From Tetracladium setigerum (lineage: Eukaryota > Ascomycota > Leotiomycetes > Helotiales), in assembly GCA_031472005.1 (NCBI GenBank), contig PZJY01000012.1, positions 186,001 to 250,000 on the forward strand: DNA of 64,000 nucleotides, read 5' to 3'. A program made the position numbers and the translations under genes. Below, in pieces: positions 33,790-46,200 of the stretch. Below the pieces are notes generated by a model. The model saw nothing but the letters and a program-made list of their open reading frames with translations. It did not search any database and was not told the DNA's origin. Each line of letters opens with the position of its first letter. Positions within the stretch are counted from its first letter, which is position 1.

Positions 33790-36656
33790 ATGGCGAGTGA
33801 CGCGTCGCGCAGGTGAGTTGCTACCATTTATATATCTTCACTTCCTTCTCATCACCCATCGCCCTATCTGCACGTGTTGCATGCGCAGCAAAGGGGAGAA
33901 TCTGGGGCGCCGCTAGCAGGGAAGCGGTGCGCTACTGCTGCTGCGAAAGACCGTGTTGCCGACCTCGCGTCCCAAGCATCAAAATTCAACGAACTCACCC
34001 ATTTGTTCACAACTTCACCTTTCTCTGCTAACACGCTGCTTCTCTCTCTCTCATCTAGATGGATCGATAATAGCTGGAGTTGTCGCATCAAATTGCCCAC
34101 CAACAATTCCAAGGTCGCAGAGGACAGCGCACGATTACCGCGCCTGTTGTTCGCCCCACCAACGACTACAACCGCCATGGATCTCTCAATGGAGTCGACA
34201 AGTCCTGTCTCGAGGCGCAATCAGGGAAAGCTGGCCGAGGCCATTCAGTCCATGTCGAATCTGAATAGCAGCATGGATTCTCTTGAGCTGCCAACGGACC
34301 CCGATGCGCAGGCTACAGTGACCGACTTCCTCGACTTCACCGAGTACCTCCCTTCGGATATGATCAGATCGCTCACGCTCATCGGAAAACTCGATCAGAC
34401 ATACGCCAGCGCATCTAGCAATGTTAATGGACTCACAAAGAAGTACGGGGCGCTTCCGACGCTACCGCTGGATGAGAGGGCGGACCCGGTGACCCTTCGA
34501 GCGGATATATCGCAGAATCTAAGTGAGGCTGTCAGTGCCCGCACTTCTGCACACGCTGAAGCAAGTCGCATGGCGGAGAACGTGGACAGGCATTACAATC
34601 GAGCAAAGAATATATTGGCAAAGCTGCAGGATATGATGGAGAAGTACCCGTCTTCCCGTGAGGCCAGTCCCGTAGGCCAGAAGATGAAATCGCCAGCTGC
34701 AACTCGCACGTCGAAGCTCGTCATACGAAATGGGGAGCACATTCCGAGAATACGCAAACATCGAGCACCGAGGATTACGGTACCAGGGGAGGTTTTGGCA
34801 CCTTATGATTTGGATTATGAGTCGTATGGATCGTCGACGGAGGAGGAACAGGAGGCGATTACGCCACGAGCTACGCCTGCGCGAAGTCTGGCTACGAGTA
34901 AGAAGATTGTCTTGAAGATTCAGAAGCCGAAAAAGGATAGTCACAAGGCGCAAACACCTCGACCACCACGACCACCAGGGGGATGGGAACGAATGTCCAC
35001 AGTTCTGTTGCGGGCATCTCGACAAGTAATGCTTTGGCAATGCTTGAGCCTCCACCGGCGGACGCGGCCAACGGTAGCGAACACAAACCTTGGCTTCAGT
35101 TGACATCATGGGAACTTACTATGCTGAGAAAGAAGATGAAGAAGAATGCCGTCTGGAGTCCAAGTGATACTATGATCTCTCGAGAGTTGACAGCCCAAGG
35201 TCGTGGTATTGAGGCTTATCGACAGGCAAAGGCCGACGCTGAAGCTCAGGGCATACCATTTGACTCGCCTGTTCCTCCCCAACTTCTTGGTGAGACTGTT
35301 CATGCCGAGGGTGCAATGAGTGTCGAGGCCATCAACGCTTTTGATACCACGGTCACCAACAAGGGCATGAAGATGAATCAAGCCAAGAAGATCAAGAAGG
35401 AGCAGGAGGCGAAAGAGGCGAAGGAGGCTGCTAAATTGGCACTTGAAGAAGCTGAAGAGTCTGCTCGAAAGTTTGCTGAAAAGGCCAAGGCTATGAAAGG
35501 ACTATTCAAGTTGAACGTTGAGGAGGAAAAGAAGACACCAGCAAAGGCGACACCAGCAAAGGCGACACCAGCGAAGGCGAAAACACCAGCTCGTAAACGC
35601 AAGAGAGAGGATTCCATTACTACCGTTGATACAGAGAATCCAATACCTGTGGTGGAGGGAGCAACACCTGCGACTGTAAAGCCTTTACTGAAGCGAACCA
35701 AGACTGAAACCCCTATTCCAGTTCCTATTCAAATTACGAAGCAAGGTACTCCGCATCTAGTCTCCTCTGCAGCCTCTGTTGCCTCGGAGCTATCGGCATC
35801 CAGCACTCCTGTTGAGCCCACTCCAGCAGCAGCGCTTCCATCACCCAAGAAACCTTCAATAGCTACACCCATCCTCCCACCAAAGCGTGACCTCCGAAAG
35901 CCCCCGGTCAAAACCGAGATTATCAAACCCGAACCAACCCCCAATACCCGAACTCGCCGAAGTTCAGCAGCTGCCAGAACACCCACACCAACACCTGAAA
36001 TCAGCTCATCTTCCAAACGCCCAACATCTTCCCGCAGCAACAAAGGCCCCGAGCACCAAGCAACAGCCACCATCGACCGGCCCGCCGTGCTAGCACCGCA
36101 CGCAACACTCCTGCACCCGCAGCTCCCGAACCTCGCCAACAAAGTAAGCGTGCGAAACGTCCAGCACCTGGTGTTGTTGCTCCTGGCTCTGAGGGGTCGA
36201 GTACGGTCACGGCTAGCAAGAGGAGTGCGGCGACGAGGAAGAAGGCCGGACCGAAGAAGGAGAAGAAGGATGGAGGAGGGGTGGAGGTGCAGGAGATTTA
36301 TGATGAGATTGACGATGAGGGCAATGTCATTGATCCGAATGAGGCGAGGTATTGCCTTTGTAATCGGGTGAGCTTTGGGGTTATGATTGGATGTGAAAAT
36401 GATAACGTGAGTTTTTTTTTATACTTTCCATTCCCTTTTCTAGCATGAGCGAGAAAGAACAACGAGAGAAAGAAAGAAGAAGAAGAAGAAGAAGCTAATT
36501 CATGGTAAAATAGTGCGATAAAGAATGGTTTCATATCGATTGCGTGGGATTGAAGGAGCTCCCTGCTAGAAGGACGAAGTGGTATTGTCCACAGTGCAGG
36601 GTTATCCTGGAGATTGGTGAGAAGGGTGAGGTAAGTTCGAGGGGGTCAAGACTTGA
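33790..36656 (+). CDS. ING-family chromatin protein with C-terminal PHD finger, several frameshifts as read
   Basis: ING proteins (yeast Pho23, Yng1, Yng2) are subunits of histone acetyltransferase or deacetylase complexes and read H3K4me3 through the PHD finger. The N-terminal ING domain is clear (TVTDFLDFTEYLPSDMIRSL, TLIGKLDQTYASASSNVNGL; about 34313-34650). A long basic, Lys/Ala/Thr/Pro-rich linker has a tandem repeat (TPAKATPAKATPAKAK). The PHD finger begins RYCLCNRVSFGVMIGCEND and, after a 107-nt intron (36407-36513), continues CDKEWFHIDCVGLKELPARR and TKWYCPQCRV (Cys4-His-Cys3). The coding frame breaks by -1 at G5 34978-34982, somewhere at 36047-36082, and at G5 36641-36645, where one added G gives the family-like end GEVSSRGVKT. 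The N-terminal exon (ATG 33790, intron 33813-33888) is uncertain and may hold a further slip near 33892. Subfamily is undetermined. Confidence 0.85.
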
Positions 36657-37813
36657 TGTGATGGTGATGGTGATGAGATCTAATTGGGGGGCGGGGGCGG
36701 GGGGCGGTGTGGAGTATTTGTTAATGGGACAAGAAATATATAACATTATGATTTGCGGGAATGGAGTTTTGTGGTGTGCATGAATAGATGTAGATGTATG
36801 GATGGATGGATGTGGGGGGGGGGGGGGGGGGGGTGCAATGGGATTTATTGGTACTGATTATTTGGGTTTGAGGAGTAGAAGAGCGGAAAGTAGAGGAAGG
36901 GGTTTGTAGAGTGATGAAGAAGGGGCGGTAGTTATGTTTTTAGGGATTGTGAGTAGGGAGAGGGGGAAATGGTTGAAGGATTGTATGCTACTGTAACGTA
37001 CTACTGTATTATTAACTGTAGTGTATGGTATTATATAAAATCTATATTAGTATGCCTTGATAGGTTAGCTTGTCTTATTAAAGTTGTAATGTAGAGGCGC
37101 AAGAGTATATGAAAATCGAAGAATACTTCGATAGTCTGAGGAGGTATAGCGGTTAAGTATGGAAGATTTTAATGTGTCTAAGGGTAGAGGTGAGTTTAAT
37201 AGTAGCTTTTATAAAGGGTTGTTTGTTTCTGCCAAGTGTAAACAAAAGCACATAGAGAGAGCGGAAGAGAGAAACACGAGATTTCGATCGTTATGTCTCG
37301 ACAACGGGGTGATTCTTTTTTTTAAAAAAAATTGACAGCACAGAGATAAAGTATTTTGTAACCGGGATCTCAATTTTTTACAACAATTTGCTAAGTTGGC
37401 GAAGAATAAATGCGAATAAATGAGGACGTTTGGTCGGTGGCACATACCACCTATGCTTTGAATCGTCGAAGGAATAAAGTAAGCTCATTAAGGTTAGGGT
37501 GTTTAGGAGGAGTGGCACGTGACCATATCCTACTAGCGTTTGCGGCGCGTCCTGGCCCCCCTCTCTCTTTCACTTTCATCTTTGAAACCCTCTTTCTGCT
37601 TTTGCTTCTTCGATCTCTTAGAATCCCCAGACTACCAGACTACCCATTTTAGTTCTCTTGTCAAATTAGAATTCTTCCGCATTGGGCTCTCTTCGCACGT
37701 ACTGGGAACATTCGAGGACGACGACGACAGCCCAAAGCAGCTATTACCCTCCCAGCTTCCCAGCACATATCTCACCAATCCAGAGTAGCAGCAAGTCTAC
37801 ACTGCAATAAGAG
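36657..37813. other. Intergenic region with poly-G tract
   Basis: About 1.15 kb without a gene. A run of 20 G lies at about 36814-36833, just after GATGGATGGATG. A CACGTG palindrome lies near 37517, about 300 bases before the next start codon. Confidence 0.5.
36814..36833. repeat. Poly-G tract (about 20 G)
   Basis: An uninterrupted run of about 20 guanines on the plus strand in the 3' flank of the ING gene. Its true length is doubtful because C/G runs in this window look under-called. Confidence 0.8.
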
Positions 37814-38767
37814 ATGGCACCTTCGGGAGACGCTTATAATGTTGACTGGGTCGTCTCCAACAACACCGATGTACATGTTGCAACCAATCTTGATTGGTTC
37901 ACATCCTTGACTCCCTTCAAGGTCAAGTTTGGGCACATTTACAACAATGATCAATTCGAGGGTGCTGGTATCGGTACTGTTAAGCTCAACCTCAAACTCC
38001 ACAATACCAAGCGATCCGGTCAGGCGAACTCACGTATCATCACTCTCTACGATGTCCTCTATGTCCCTAATTTTACCTGCAATGTTTTCGGTCTATCTGG
38101 TGCTTGCAGCATCCAAGTGTACGCTTCCTTTGGTGGCTTGAATGGAACATTAACAGACCAAAGTGGCGCGCGTGTGGGCCTCATCGACTCAACCATATTG
38201 CCTCACCTTCGTCTGCACGGTCAGCCTAGAGGACGTTCAAGCCTTAACCCCGGCAAAATCTATTTTATCAATGCTCGGTGGCCTGCTACAGAGCGCGCTA
38301 AGTGGGAGAGTTTCAAAGCAGGACAACAAAATGATTCTGAGAACGGCCCTTACACGACAGACGAAAAGGCTTGGTTGAGGAAACACTACCGCGGCGAATT
38401 CAATTTCCTTCGATGCTTTGGACTATCTATCCATAAAGAAGACGATCGTGCAGAGGGCAGGGCTATTGCCAGAGCATTCATGACAGAGGACAGTAGTGGG
38501 ACAGAACCGCAAAAGCAGAATTCAAATGTGAAAGGAGGACATCATGACAACGATGACGAAGACGGTATCGAAGAGAGCAGCGAAAGCGATGAAGATGATC
38601 CGATGAGCCACCTCGCAGATTACAATTTCTCTGCTGCAGAGCTCAAGTGGATCCGGAAACACTATCAATACTCGTCAAACTTTATGTTCAATTACGGTCT
38701 GAAGCCATACAATCAAGAAGACTGTGATAAGGCAAAGGCGATCATTAAAATAATGATGGAGGGATGA
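37814..38767 (+). CDS. Domesticated Copia-type Pol beta-barrel (TNT 1-94-like) protein
   Basis: A single uninterrupted exon of 317 residues. Residues 10-130 have the signature of the beta-barrel domain found before the integrase in Copia/TNT 1-94-type Pol polyproteins: DWVVSNNTDVHVATNLDWFT, then GIGTVKLNLKL and ITLYDVLYVPNFTCNVFGLS. No integrase, reverse transcriptase, RNase H, gag knuckle or flanking LTR is present, so it is a stand-alone host gene rather than an element. The C-terminal half has two copies of a module of about 40 residues: EKAWLRKHYRGEFNFLRCFG with LSIHKEDDRAEGRAIARAFM, and ELKWIRKHYQYSSNFMFNYG with LKPYNQEDCDKAKAIIKIMM, separated by an acidic linker. Function is unknown; similar proteins occur in several filamentous fungi. 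The frame is intact, which suggests selection. Confidence 0.75.
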   Translation: MAPSGDAYNVDWVVSNNTDVHVATNLDWFTSLTPFKVKFGHIYNNDQFEGAGIGTVKLNLKLHNTKRSGQANSRIITLYDVLYVPNFTCNVFGLSGACSIQVYASFGGLNGTLTDQSGARVGLIDSTILPHLRLHGQPRGRSSLNPGKIYFINARWPATERAKWESFKAGQQNDSENGPYTTDEKAWLRKHYRGEFNFLRCFGLSIHKEDDRAEGRAIARAFMTEDSSGTEPQKQNSNVKGGHHDNDDEDGIEESSESDEDDPMSHLADYNFSAAELKWIRKHYQYSSNFMFNYGLKPYNQEDCDKAKAIIKIMMEG

Positions 38768-39775
38768 CTAAGAGGATGAAACCCCGAAATTCATCGTCTA
38801 GGCTTTCGTTCGCTTCTGATTTGTGTTTTGATGCACCCTCGGGAGCTTTCCAGGACTGGTATTTGGAGCTACGGGTTTTTTAAGTAGCCTTATTAGCAAG
38901 TATCAAGACAAGCGCAGAAGAATACGGAAAGGGGAATTCGGGAAGTGTTAATGGACACTTGCCTTCAACAAACTGCAACAAAAATAAAGGTCAACCTATT
39001 TCTACTACATTCCCCCTTTTACCATTATATCTTGCTTTTATTCTCTTCTAAAAGTTTAATACTGTACTGGTAGAAGATGGGTTTTATGTCTGATTACCTG
39101 TTGCAGCCGAGTGGCCCTCAGCAGTAAATTTTTTGTATGGTACCCCACCACCCCCAAACAGTGTGTGCTCTGAAGGCTGTTGGGGATTATTTTGTAGTCT
39201 AGTTAAGAACCAAAACAGGCTGAAACCAATTTTTTCGTTATCATTTCTCCTTTTGAGGTTCTGCGAAAGTGTTCCTTTCACGACAATCATATTAACGGGT
39301 GTAAACGTTCAAATGCCGTATCACAAAGGCTTCTCAGCTCGTCCACATGTTCGCTGTCCGCGATAATGTTCAGCACGCTTTGTAATCTACTGAGAATGCG
39401 GCTCAAAGGGATGGATGACTCAATCGGGGCGTTAGGGTCACGAACTTGACTGGGTCATCTGTTAGTCTGAGATGCCCTCCAGATGTGCACTCGACCAATG
39501 AGTTTGCAGCTATATCCGCCAGTGACCGATGCGAACCACCCCAAATCACTGTGAACTTGGAATGCCTCGCAGCTTGGTATTACACAAATGGTGCCTACCT
39601 TAGCTTCATTCTAAGATGACCCTTTCAGCCGCAAGTCATCACATTACCTTGCTTCATAAAGAGTGCAGTCCACAGCCTGACTTTTCAAGGGAGCCTTCAA
39701 GATAACCTATCCGCGGCCATCACAATCTTCGGTGTACTAAACATTTACCAACTCGGCCATCTCATTATTGCCAGC
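38768..39775. other. Intergenic region, no gene seen
   Basis: About 1 kb between the Pol-derived gene and a small gene. I looked for LTR-like ends or target-site duplications around the Pol-derived gene and saw none. Confidence 0.4.
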
Positions 39776-40322
39776 ATGCCTCATCAAGACAGCGGCGACC
39801 AAGCCATTCCCAAGATCACAAAATCCGGGCGTACATGGAGCCTTCGGAAGCAAGCGAGCTCGCCACCGGAGCCAAAGGTTCAGACTGTCAAGCAATCAAT
39901 ATCCGTGTACGATCTGGATTGGGAGGATGTGAAACGTGTGCTGGTAATAATTTTTCCAGAGCTTCAGCATGAGGATTTGATTGAAGATGTAAGTCTTGCC
40001 AACCTCCCCCCGCCTCACTATGAGCCGTCAACTATGAGCCGTCAAATCATCGCAACTGCTAACCTTGCCAACAGAGAAGTGAGGACTGGTATCACTTGGA
40101 ACTACCCAGGGAGTTGAGCCAGGTAAGCATCAGTCACCGGTCATGTTATGGGCTCCATTATTTTCAACCTGCAATCGTTCTGGTGCCACTTGGTTATGGC
40201 GATGTCGAAACTGATAGACTGTCCAGGAGGAGCGCACGATGATTTACAACGAGCGGCGGTCACGTAAGCCATTACAGCATGTGCCCGTTGGCAGGAGAGA
40301 GATAACACCAGACTTCGAGTAG
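39776..40322 (+). CDS. Small conserved-looking protein of unknown function
   Basis: Three exons (39776-39988, 40075-40122, 40227-40322; donors GTAAGT and GTAAGC, acceptors CAACAG and TCCAG) give 118 residues. I do not recognise the family. It is hydrophilic and acidic in the middle (YDLDWEDVKRVLVIIFPELQ, HEDLIED, then EDWYHLELPRELSQEERTMI) and ends with a basic tail (NERRSRKPLQHVPVGRREIT). There is no signal peptide or membrane segment. The three junctions all keep frame, which supports the model. The first intron contains a 14-base tandem duplication (TATGAGCCGTCAAC / TATGAGCCGTCAAA, about 40019-40046). Confidence 0.6.
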
Positions 40323-40656
40323 AGAAACAAGGAGATGGGGAGGCTCAGGATTTTGGTTTTTTTTTTGCTGGGGGGTGGGCTGGGCTGAATTTCTACGGAG
40401 TGGTAGCGACAGACAGGAGCCACAGGGCTGTGTCCCCGCATGTGCATGTCAAAAAACACTGCCCATTATTAGCATAGCTGGCAACAAATGAAACGCGAGG
40501 CTCCCTCTTCAGGTTGTCGCGCTTGATCATTGCAGCTGATTATGCCTTGACCTATATATATATATGTATGCAGCGAATTGTTCATAGATTTGTCGGAGTA
40601 AGAACTAAGTTATAGTTGACAAACGTTCGCTTACCATCTATACTTGTCTATTCCGA
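40323..40656. other. Intergenic region
   Basis: About 330 bases. It includes a T9 run near 40360 and TATATATATATATG near 40554-40567, about 90 bases before the next start codon, which could serve as a TATA element. Confidence 0.4.
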
Positions 40657-42531
40657 ATGGCAGCCCCCAGTTCGAATCCCTCCGCTCAAGCCCCTTCAAC
40701 TTCAGATGGCAAGTTTGAGAGATCTTGTCTTGATTTTGATACGTATCCGGAGAATCTAGTGGCGAAGACCACGTACTCAGGGGCCATCGAGGCTTTGAGG
40801 AAGAATTTCACTGCACAATCATCGAAACTATTCTCGAATTCCCATTTCAAGATTCCCTTCCGAGATTTCTCTGATGGCAAGTAGTTTCTGTACTCTCTTA
40901 TATTCTACTAACAAACTTGCAGCCGTTGATCAAGCACCCTCCAGGGAAAACTGTCTGGGTGAGGCAGAATTGAAAAGCTGGCTTGAAGACTCAGCCGATG
41001 CAAAGACAGGACAGTTGGTCAAGAAGAAGGACCCAGCATGTAGATTTGTGTGAGTGCTGTCGAGCAATTTATTGTTCTTTGTTCCCCTCTACGACAGGTC
41101 CTGACTTATCGTAGATTCCTTACTGCACCTGACTCCCGAGCCTCACTCGATATGAGCAAGCCCGCGCTCCTCAGAATCCTTACACACCACCAGGTCATGA
41201 GCGGGTTTCTCGATTTTCTTTCGGTTTTCGGTGAGAAGAGCGAGAAGAATGAGACAAGAGATTTGAGATTTAGCGGATTCAAAGAAGAACTAAATCTCTC
41301 GAAGAGTGATGCAAGTGCCACTATCTCGACCTTAGGTCGTGGGGGAAGGAGATTTCAATTAAGCTACAATCTAAAGACAGTCATATGCAAATCATCAGCA
41401 AGCACTCCAACTTTCCGAAAGGAATGGTCAATACGGCAGGGCGTTTTTCATCATCAGTTTGACATCGAAAACGGCAAGGCATTTTGGGTTGTGGCCCATG
41501 GACGACCAGATTTGAAACAACGGATTGAGAAACTTACTGGGGCTCGTGGACGCGCAGAGGACAAAGACTTCAGCACACCGATTGCTTCTTTCCGATCGAG
41601 TCTAGAAGTTCATTTGATGTCTGCTCATTGGTCTGTGGAAGGTTGGAGATCATATATTCAATACCTCGAAGATATCATTGAAGAAAAGGTATGCCCTTCA
41701 ACCCTGAAACGATGTTGCCCCTGCCTGATTATATTTGTGCAATACAGACAATCCAGGCAATTAGTGAGCGACGGCAAGGAATCAACATGTATCAATACAC
41801 CCCTTATGACGTCCAAAGTATACAGCACTACGAGGACAAGACGAATGAGGCAATCATGATCCTCGAAGCGAACATTCATATTCTAAAATCACTACGCCAA
41901 TTCTATCAGCAACTTCTACGCAAAAAGTGCTTCGAATTGAAATCCAAGTGCAAGACAGATATTGATATTTTCACACGCAAGATCAACGATCTGATAGCTG
42001 ATTCCGATCTGCAAATTGTTCGAGCGAAAGTACTCGTGAAAATAGTCGAGGATCGAAAGAATCTGATCCTCCAACATCTGCAGAGTCAGGCGACGGCGGA
42101 AATGGAGAAACTTACGAGGAGCATGCATCAAATAGGGCTTAATGCCCAGCGGGAAGCAATTGCGATGCGCATCATCACTGTTGTCACGTTGATATTTCTA
42201 CCAGCTACATTTGTGTCGGTATGGGTTCCCGAACAGATTATTTGTGTGACATGTGTTGGCTAACAAATGTCGGTAGACTTTCTTTAGCACAGATATCATC
42301 AAGTACCAAAATCAGGGTGATCAAGGAGACCAAGAAAGTTCCACAGGCAAGACGCATTTATACCAAGGATCGTTTTCTTCAATAGCATTGTACCGCTGGC
42401 TCCAGGTTTCCCTCCCATTGACGGCTCTCACCCTAGGGCTCGGCTACTTGTCCTTTATACTCGCTAAGAGACAGGCCAAAAGAAAGTTGTCGGATCTTGG
42501 GTTGCTGCCTGTGTATACTGAGAAGATGTAA
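40657..42531 (+). CDS. Fungal CorA-like membrane protein
   Basis: Five exons (40657-40876, 40923-41049, 41115-41688, 41748-42218, 42277-42531) give 548 residues. A large N-terminal soluble region is followed by a long helical stalk (ISERRQGINMYQYTPYDVQS, ILEANIHILKSLRQFYQQLL) and two C-terminal transmembrane helices: AMRIITVVTLIFLPATFVST leading into FFSTDIIKYQ, and LTALTLGLGYLSFIL. This is the CorA topology, but the Mg2+-channel GMN motif is absent (FFS at that place), as in the many fungal CorA-like proteins of unknown transport activity. Intron 1 uses a GC donor (GATG|GCAAGT..CTAAC..GCAG, 46 nt); only this choice keeps the frame. All other introns are GT-AG. No frameshift is needed. Confidence 0.8.
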
Positions 42532-43233
42532 TGTTCTGTGGCTATCCTAGCGTATCAAATAGTGGCACCGTGTTTCTAAAATTCGACTAACTAGCTAAAG
42601 CGTAATATCAAGAGGATTTATTATTAACCGTAGAATGCACGACGTGCACTCTTAAATCGGATATCATCGGGGAAAACTTCACGATACGGCGGTTTCCCAG
42701 CCTTAGGAAAGTGTCCTGCGGGCTTACCATTGCGTCGATTAGGTTGGGGACAAGCTACAGGGCCGGGCCGCACAGTTAGCGAGTTCCAATTCAATCCATT
42801 TCATAGCTGCAACTCCACAATCTCGTTTTAACATGGGAAACTTCTACGAGCATGCAGCTTCAACATTATGATGGTTCAGGGCTGCCGTTCAGACGAGGCT
42901 GGCGGCTGACGTGCAGGACGCATCTGGCGAGGTGCAGGAGGCTCCGACCAGGGCCCCTCATAGATCCCAATCTGCGGACAGCCTTACTCTTCTTCTTCTT
43001 CTTCTTCCTGCTCCTCCTGCTCCTCCTGTTCCTCTCACTTACAAGCCTCATCGAACAAATTGAATCTGCTTCAAGCTCACAATCGTGGGACGTTTACGCC
43101 ACGTTCTCACGCTCGTTTAGAAACCTTCCAGGACTCTCTGAGGCTGCTTAATACTCTTTCCAGCGGTTGCAAGGCGCGGTGCAAAGTTATTGCACGGGCG
43201 GGACTTGTAACGTGAGGTAGGAACAGCAAGATT
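42532..43233. other. Intergenic region, no gene seen
   Basis: About 700 bases. A CTT/CTCCTG-rich tract lies at 42988-43032. A 99-codon open frame across it is low complexity and has no family features. Confidence 0.4.
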
Positions 43234-46200
43234 ATGTCCTCCGAATATGATTCGGCTCTTCGAGAGTTTCACCGAAAACGCGAAGAGTGCACGATCAAGG
43301 CAGTCTGCGGACGTCGATATGTCCTTGTCTCCAAACTAAGCAGATGGCTCCTGGAGGAGAAAGTCCCCATCATATCGGACGGCAAGGGTTACTATACCAG
43401 TCCAGCGAATCGTCTAGTCCAAGCGTGCTACCCGAACTCCTACCCACGATCGCCAATCGATGTCGATGACCTTCGTAAGAAGTCTGGACGCGGGCTCCTG
43501 TTCTTTTGCATACTCCTGGAACTGGGCTTGGGCAGCTGTATACACGCATTCTTACCACAGATAAAGGCTGATCACACCCTACCAATCGCAATTATTTCTC
43601 TCAAGGAGATATTCGCCGAGTTAGGACTAGAGGGACTTTTAGACAATCCGGACCAGTTTGCTAGTGCCTTCAATGGCTTGCAATGGGAATTCTGCGCACC
43701 CAAATTTGAACTTCATATGGCCTCTTCCCTTGTTAAAGATTATGTACTACCAATCCACAAGAAACAGCCAATCAACGACAAAGGTGGCACAGCCCAACTA
43801 TGGCAGATCGCTGTTCTCGAAGAGTTCGTATCGGGAGACCTCAAGCGAGTAGTCAGTACATCTGGTTACACTTCTAATGAGGACAACCATGGTATGGTAA
43901 GATAACCTCAAACCTCTTTGCGGCCTATATATATGCTAAGCTCTTCCTGATATAGCGATACGAGTTTGCCTTGAAGGAGTTTGGAGAGAGTAACAAGAGA
44001 ATCTACGAACAAGAGAAAAATGCGTTTTACGAACTTCGGAAACATGAAGGAATGATCAGATACCTTGGTTGCTACGACAATAAGGAGCCACGGGATGTGA
44101 AATCTCGGGATCAATTGTTGGATAACAGCGAAATTACAACGAAACACAATATCCTTTTGCAATTTGGAGAGTGTGATTTGGATGAGTATTTCATAGACAA
44201 CGCTCAACCAATTCTTTACCACGAAATTGGGTCGTTCTGGGAGAATTTGTTTGATGTTGCTAAGGCTATTGAAAGAATTCACAACCTTAGAACTGATTCT
44301 CATGGTGTTATCAAAGAATTTGTTGGGTATGTGGTCAAGCCATTACGTTTCTTCACTTTACTAATTCAAACAGATGGCATGCTGACATCAAGCCGGACAA
44401 CATTTTGCTCATTAGGGAGAAGGACGAAACAGGAATTGTGTCTGAAAAATTCAAGCTGGCGGATCCAGGTTTCACCACATTTTTGCTGAAGGGGAAGGGG
44501 AAGCAAAGTACAGTACTCACAGGAGGGACCGAGACATATGGTAAGATCTAAGCCTATCAATTTCAGAAGATTGTTAATAATGTGTACAGGTGCACCAGAA
44601 CGTCACCGTCATAAACAACACCTGCCCTGCACACAGTCAGTGGACGTGTGGTCTTTAGGCTGTGTCTTTTCAGTGGCCGCCACCTGGGTAGTCCTTGGGC
44701 AGGAGGGCGTGAAACAATATAACAGACTGCGGAAAAAAGCGATCAAAAAATTGATCACCGAGCAATCGCAAGCTCATGTCACCCCAGGTGACTATTTCCA
44801 CGACATGTCAGACGTCTTGAAAGATATTCATAATTGGCACAATTTACTTCGGGACTCGATGCGTCAAACGGACGAAATTACCGGCAGAATCCTCGAGCTA
44901 GTCGAAAACAGAATGCTTCAAGGGAAAGAAGCTAATAGATTTGCCTCCAGGGACCTCTGCATCGAGTTGGATCTCATCATTAAAGATACCAAGCGGGGTA
45001 TGGAAATTTCGAAGGAGAAGATGGAACTTAGTATCTTGCAGATCTTGCTTGAAGTGGATGAGGAAGCACCCGCTCCAACACCATCCTCGGCAAGTCCTCA
45101 AGCCACTTTGAGTACGAGTGGAGGACAGGGTGCTCAAGATCGTGAAGAACGAAAGTCCAAATGGTTGGCTACGCCCCCGCTGAAAATTCCCTACCGGACA
45201 GAGCATCTCAAGCATGAATTGAATTCTCGAAGAAGCACAGAGAGCACGGCGACTGTGGTTCCTGACGATAAGCAGTCTCAACTATCAAGGCTGAGTCTTA
45301 TTGAGACCGCCATCACTGATCAAGGAGGAGAGACCTCACAAACGAGGATCCAGCATAGTAGACAGGCATCCGAAGTCACCATGTCGTTGCCGCGCGGTGA
45401 TATCTACTTAAGGTCGAAGACAGATGTCTTCAAAGCGCGAGAAGAAGCTGAGAATCGGGGAAAGACGAAGTTCTTCGGGGGCAAGCCAAAGCTCGATGAA
45501 CTTCTTACTCAGCACTTTGTCAACAGAGATATTGTGAGTAATTCTGTGCAGTGGGTATTTCACCTATACGCGGTGGCTAAAGTAGTGGCAGATCTTCCTC
45601 GTTGACAATGCCGAATCAATGCTCCAAGATTGGTATCGAGCAACGTACCTCCTTGAAACGATGGTAATGAAGGCAAAGGGCCAGGATACCGATGGTATCG
45701 AATTGAAATTTACAGTCGGAAAATTTGAACGTATTCAATCCAATGACGAGGCCAAATTCAAAAGAGCGATGGAGAAAGCTCGCCCAAAATCAGGTTGGGA
45801 GACTGACATAAGGACGATGTTTGGCAGAATTCTACAGGACCGATTATCTTTTTTGCGACAGAAAGCATCTTCTAGCGCTTCTATCAAAGCCTTGACATTG
45901 ATCATTTTTACCGATGGTTTGTGGGCAGGAACGGAGAACAAGAACGCTGTTGCAGAGAATTTTATCCAGTTTGTTCAAGAAGTACGGAAAGTACGCCAGA
46001 TTCTTGATGGAGACCGTCAGGTCAGTATCCAATTCGTACAGTTCGGCCACGATCCAGATGCAACTCGAGTTCTGAAGGACTTGGATGATAATCTAGTATT
46101 TGAAGGGGTACCGTAAGTACAAGTCAACCCGTTTACGGTGGTAATGGAACCAAGAGTGGCTAATCTGACACAAATTTCTAGGGACGTCATTGACACCGAG

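Noticed and set aside
37814..38767. Intact Copia retrotransposon
   Set aside because: Only the beta-barrel domain is present. I saw no LTRs, reverse transcriptase, RNase H or integrase in the flanks.
40668..40680. tRNA T-arm-like sequence AGTTCGAATCCC
   Set aside because: It falls in the first codons of the CorA-like gene, and I could find no acceptor, D or anticodon arm around it.
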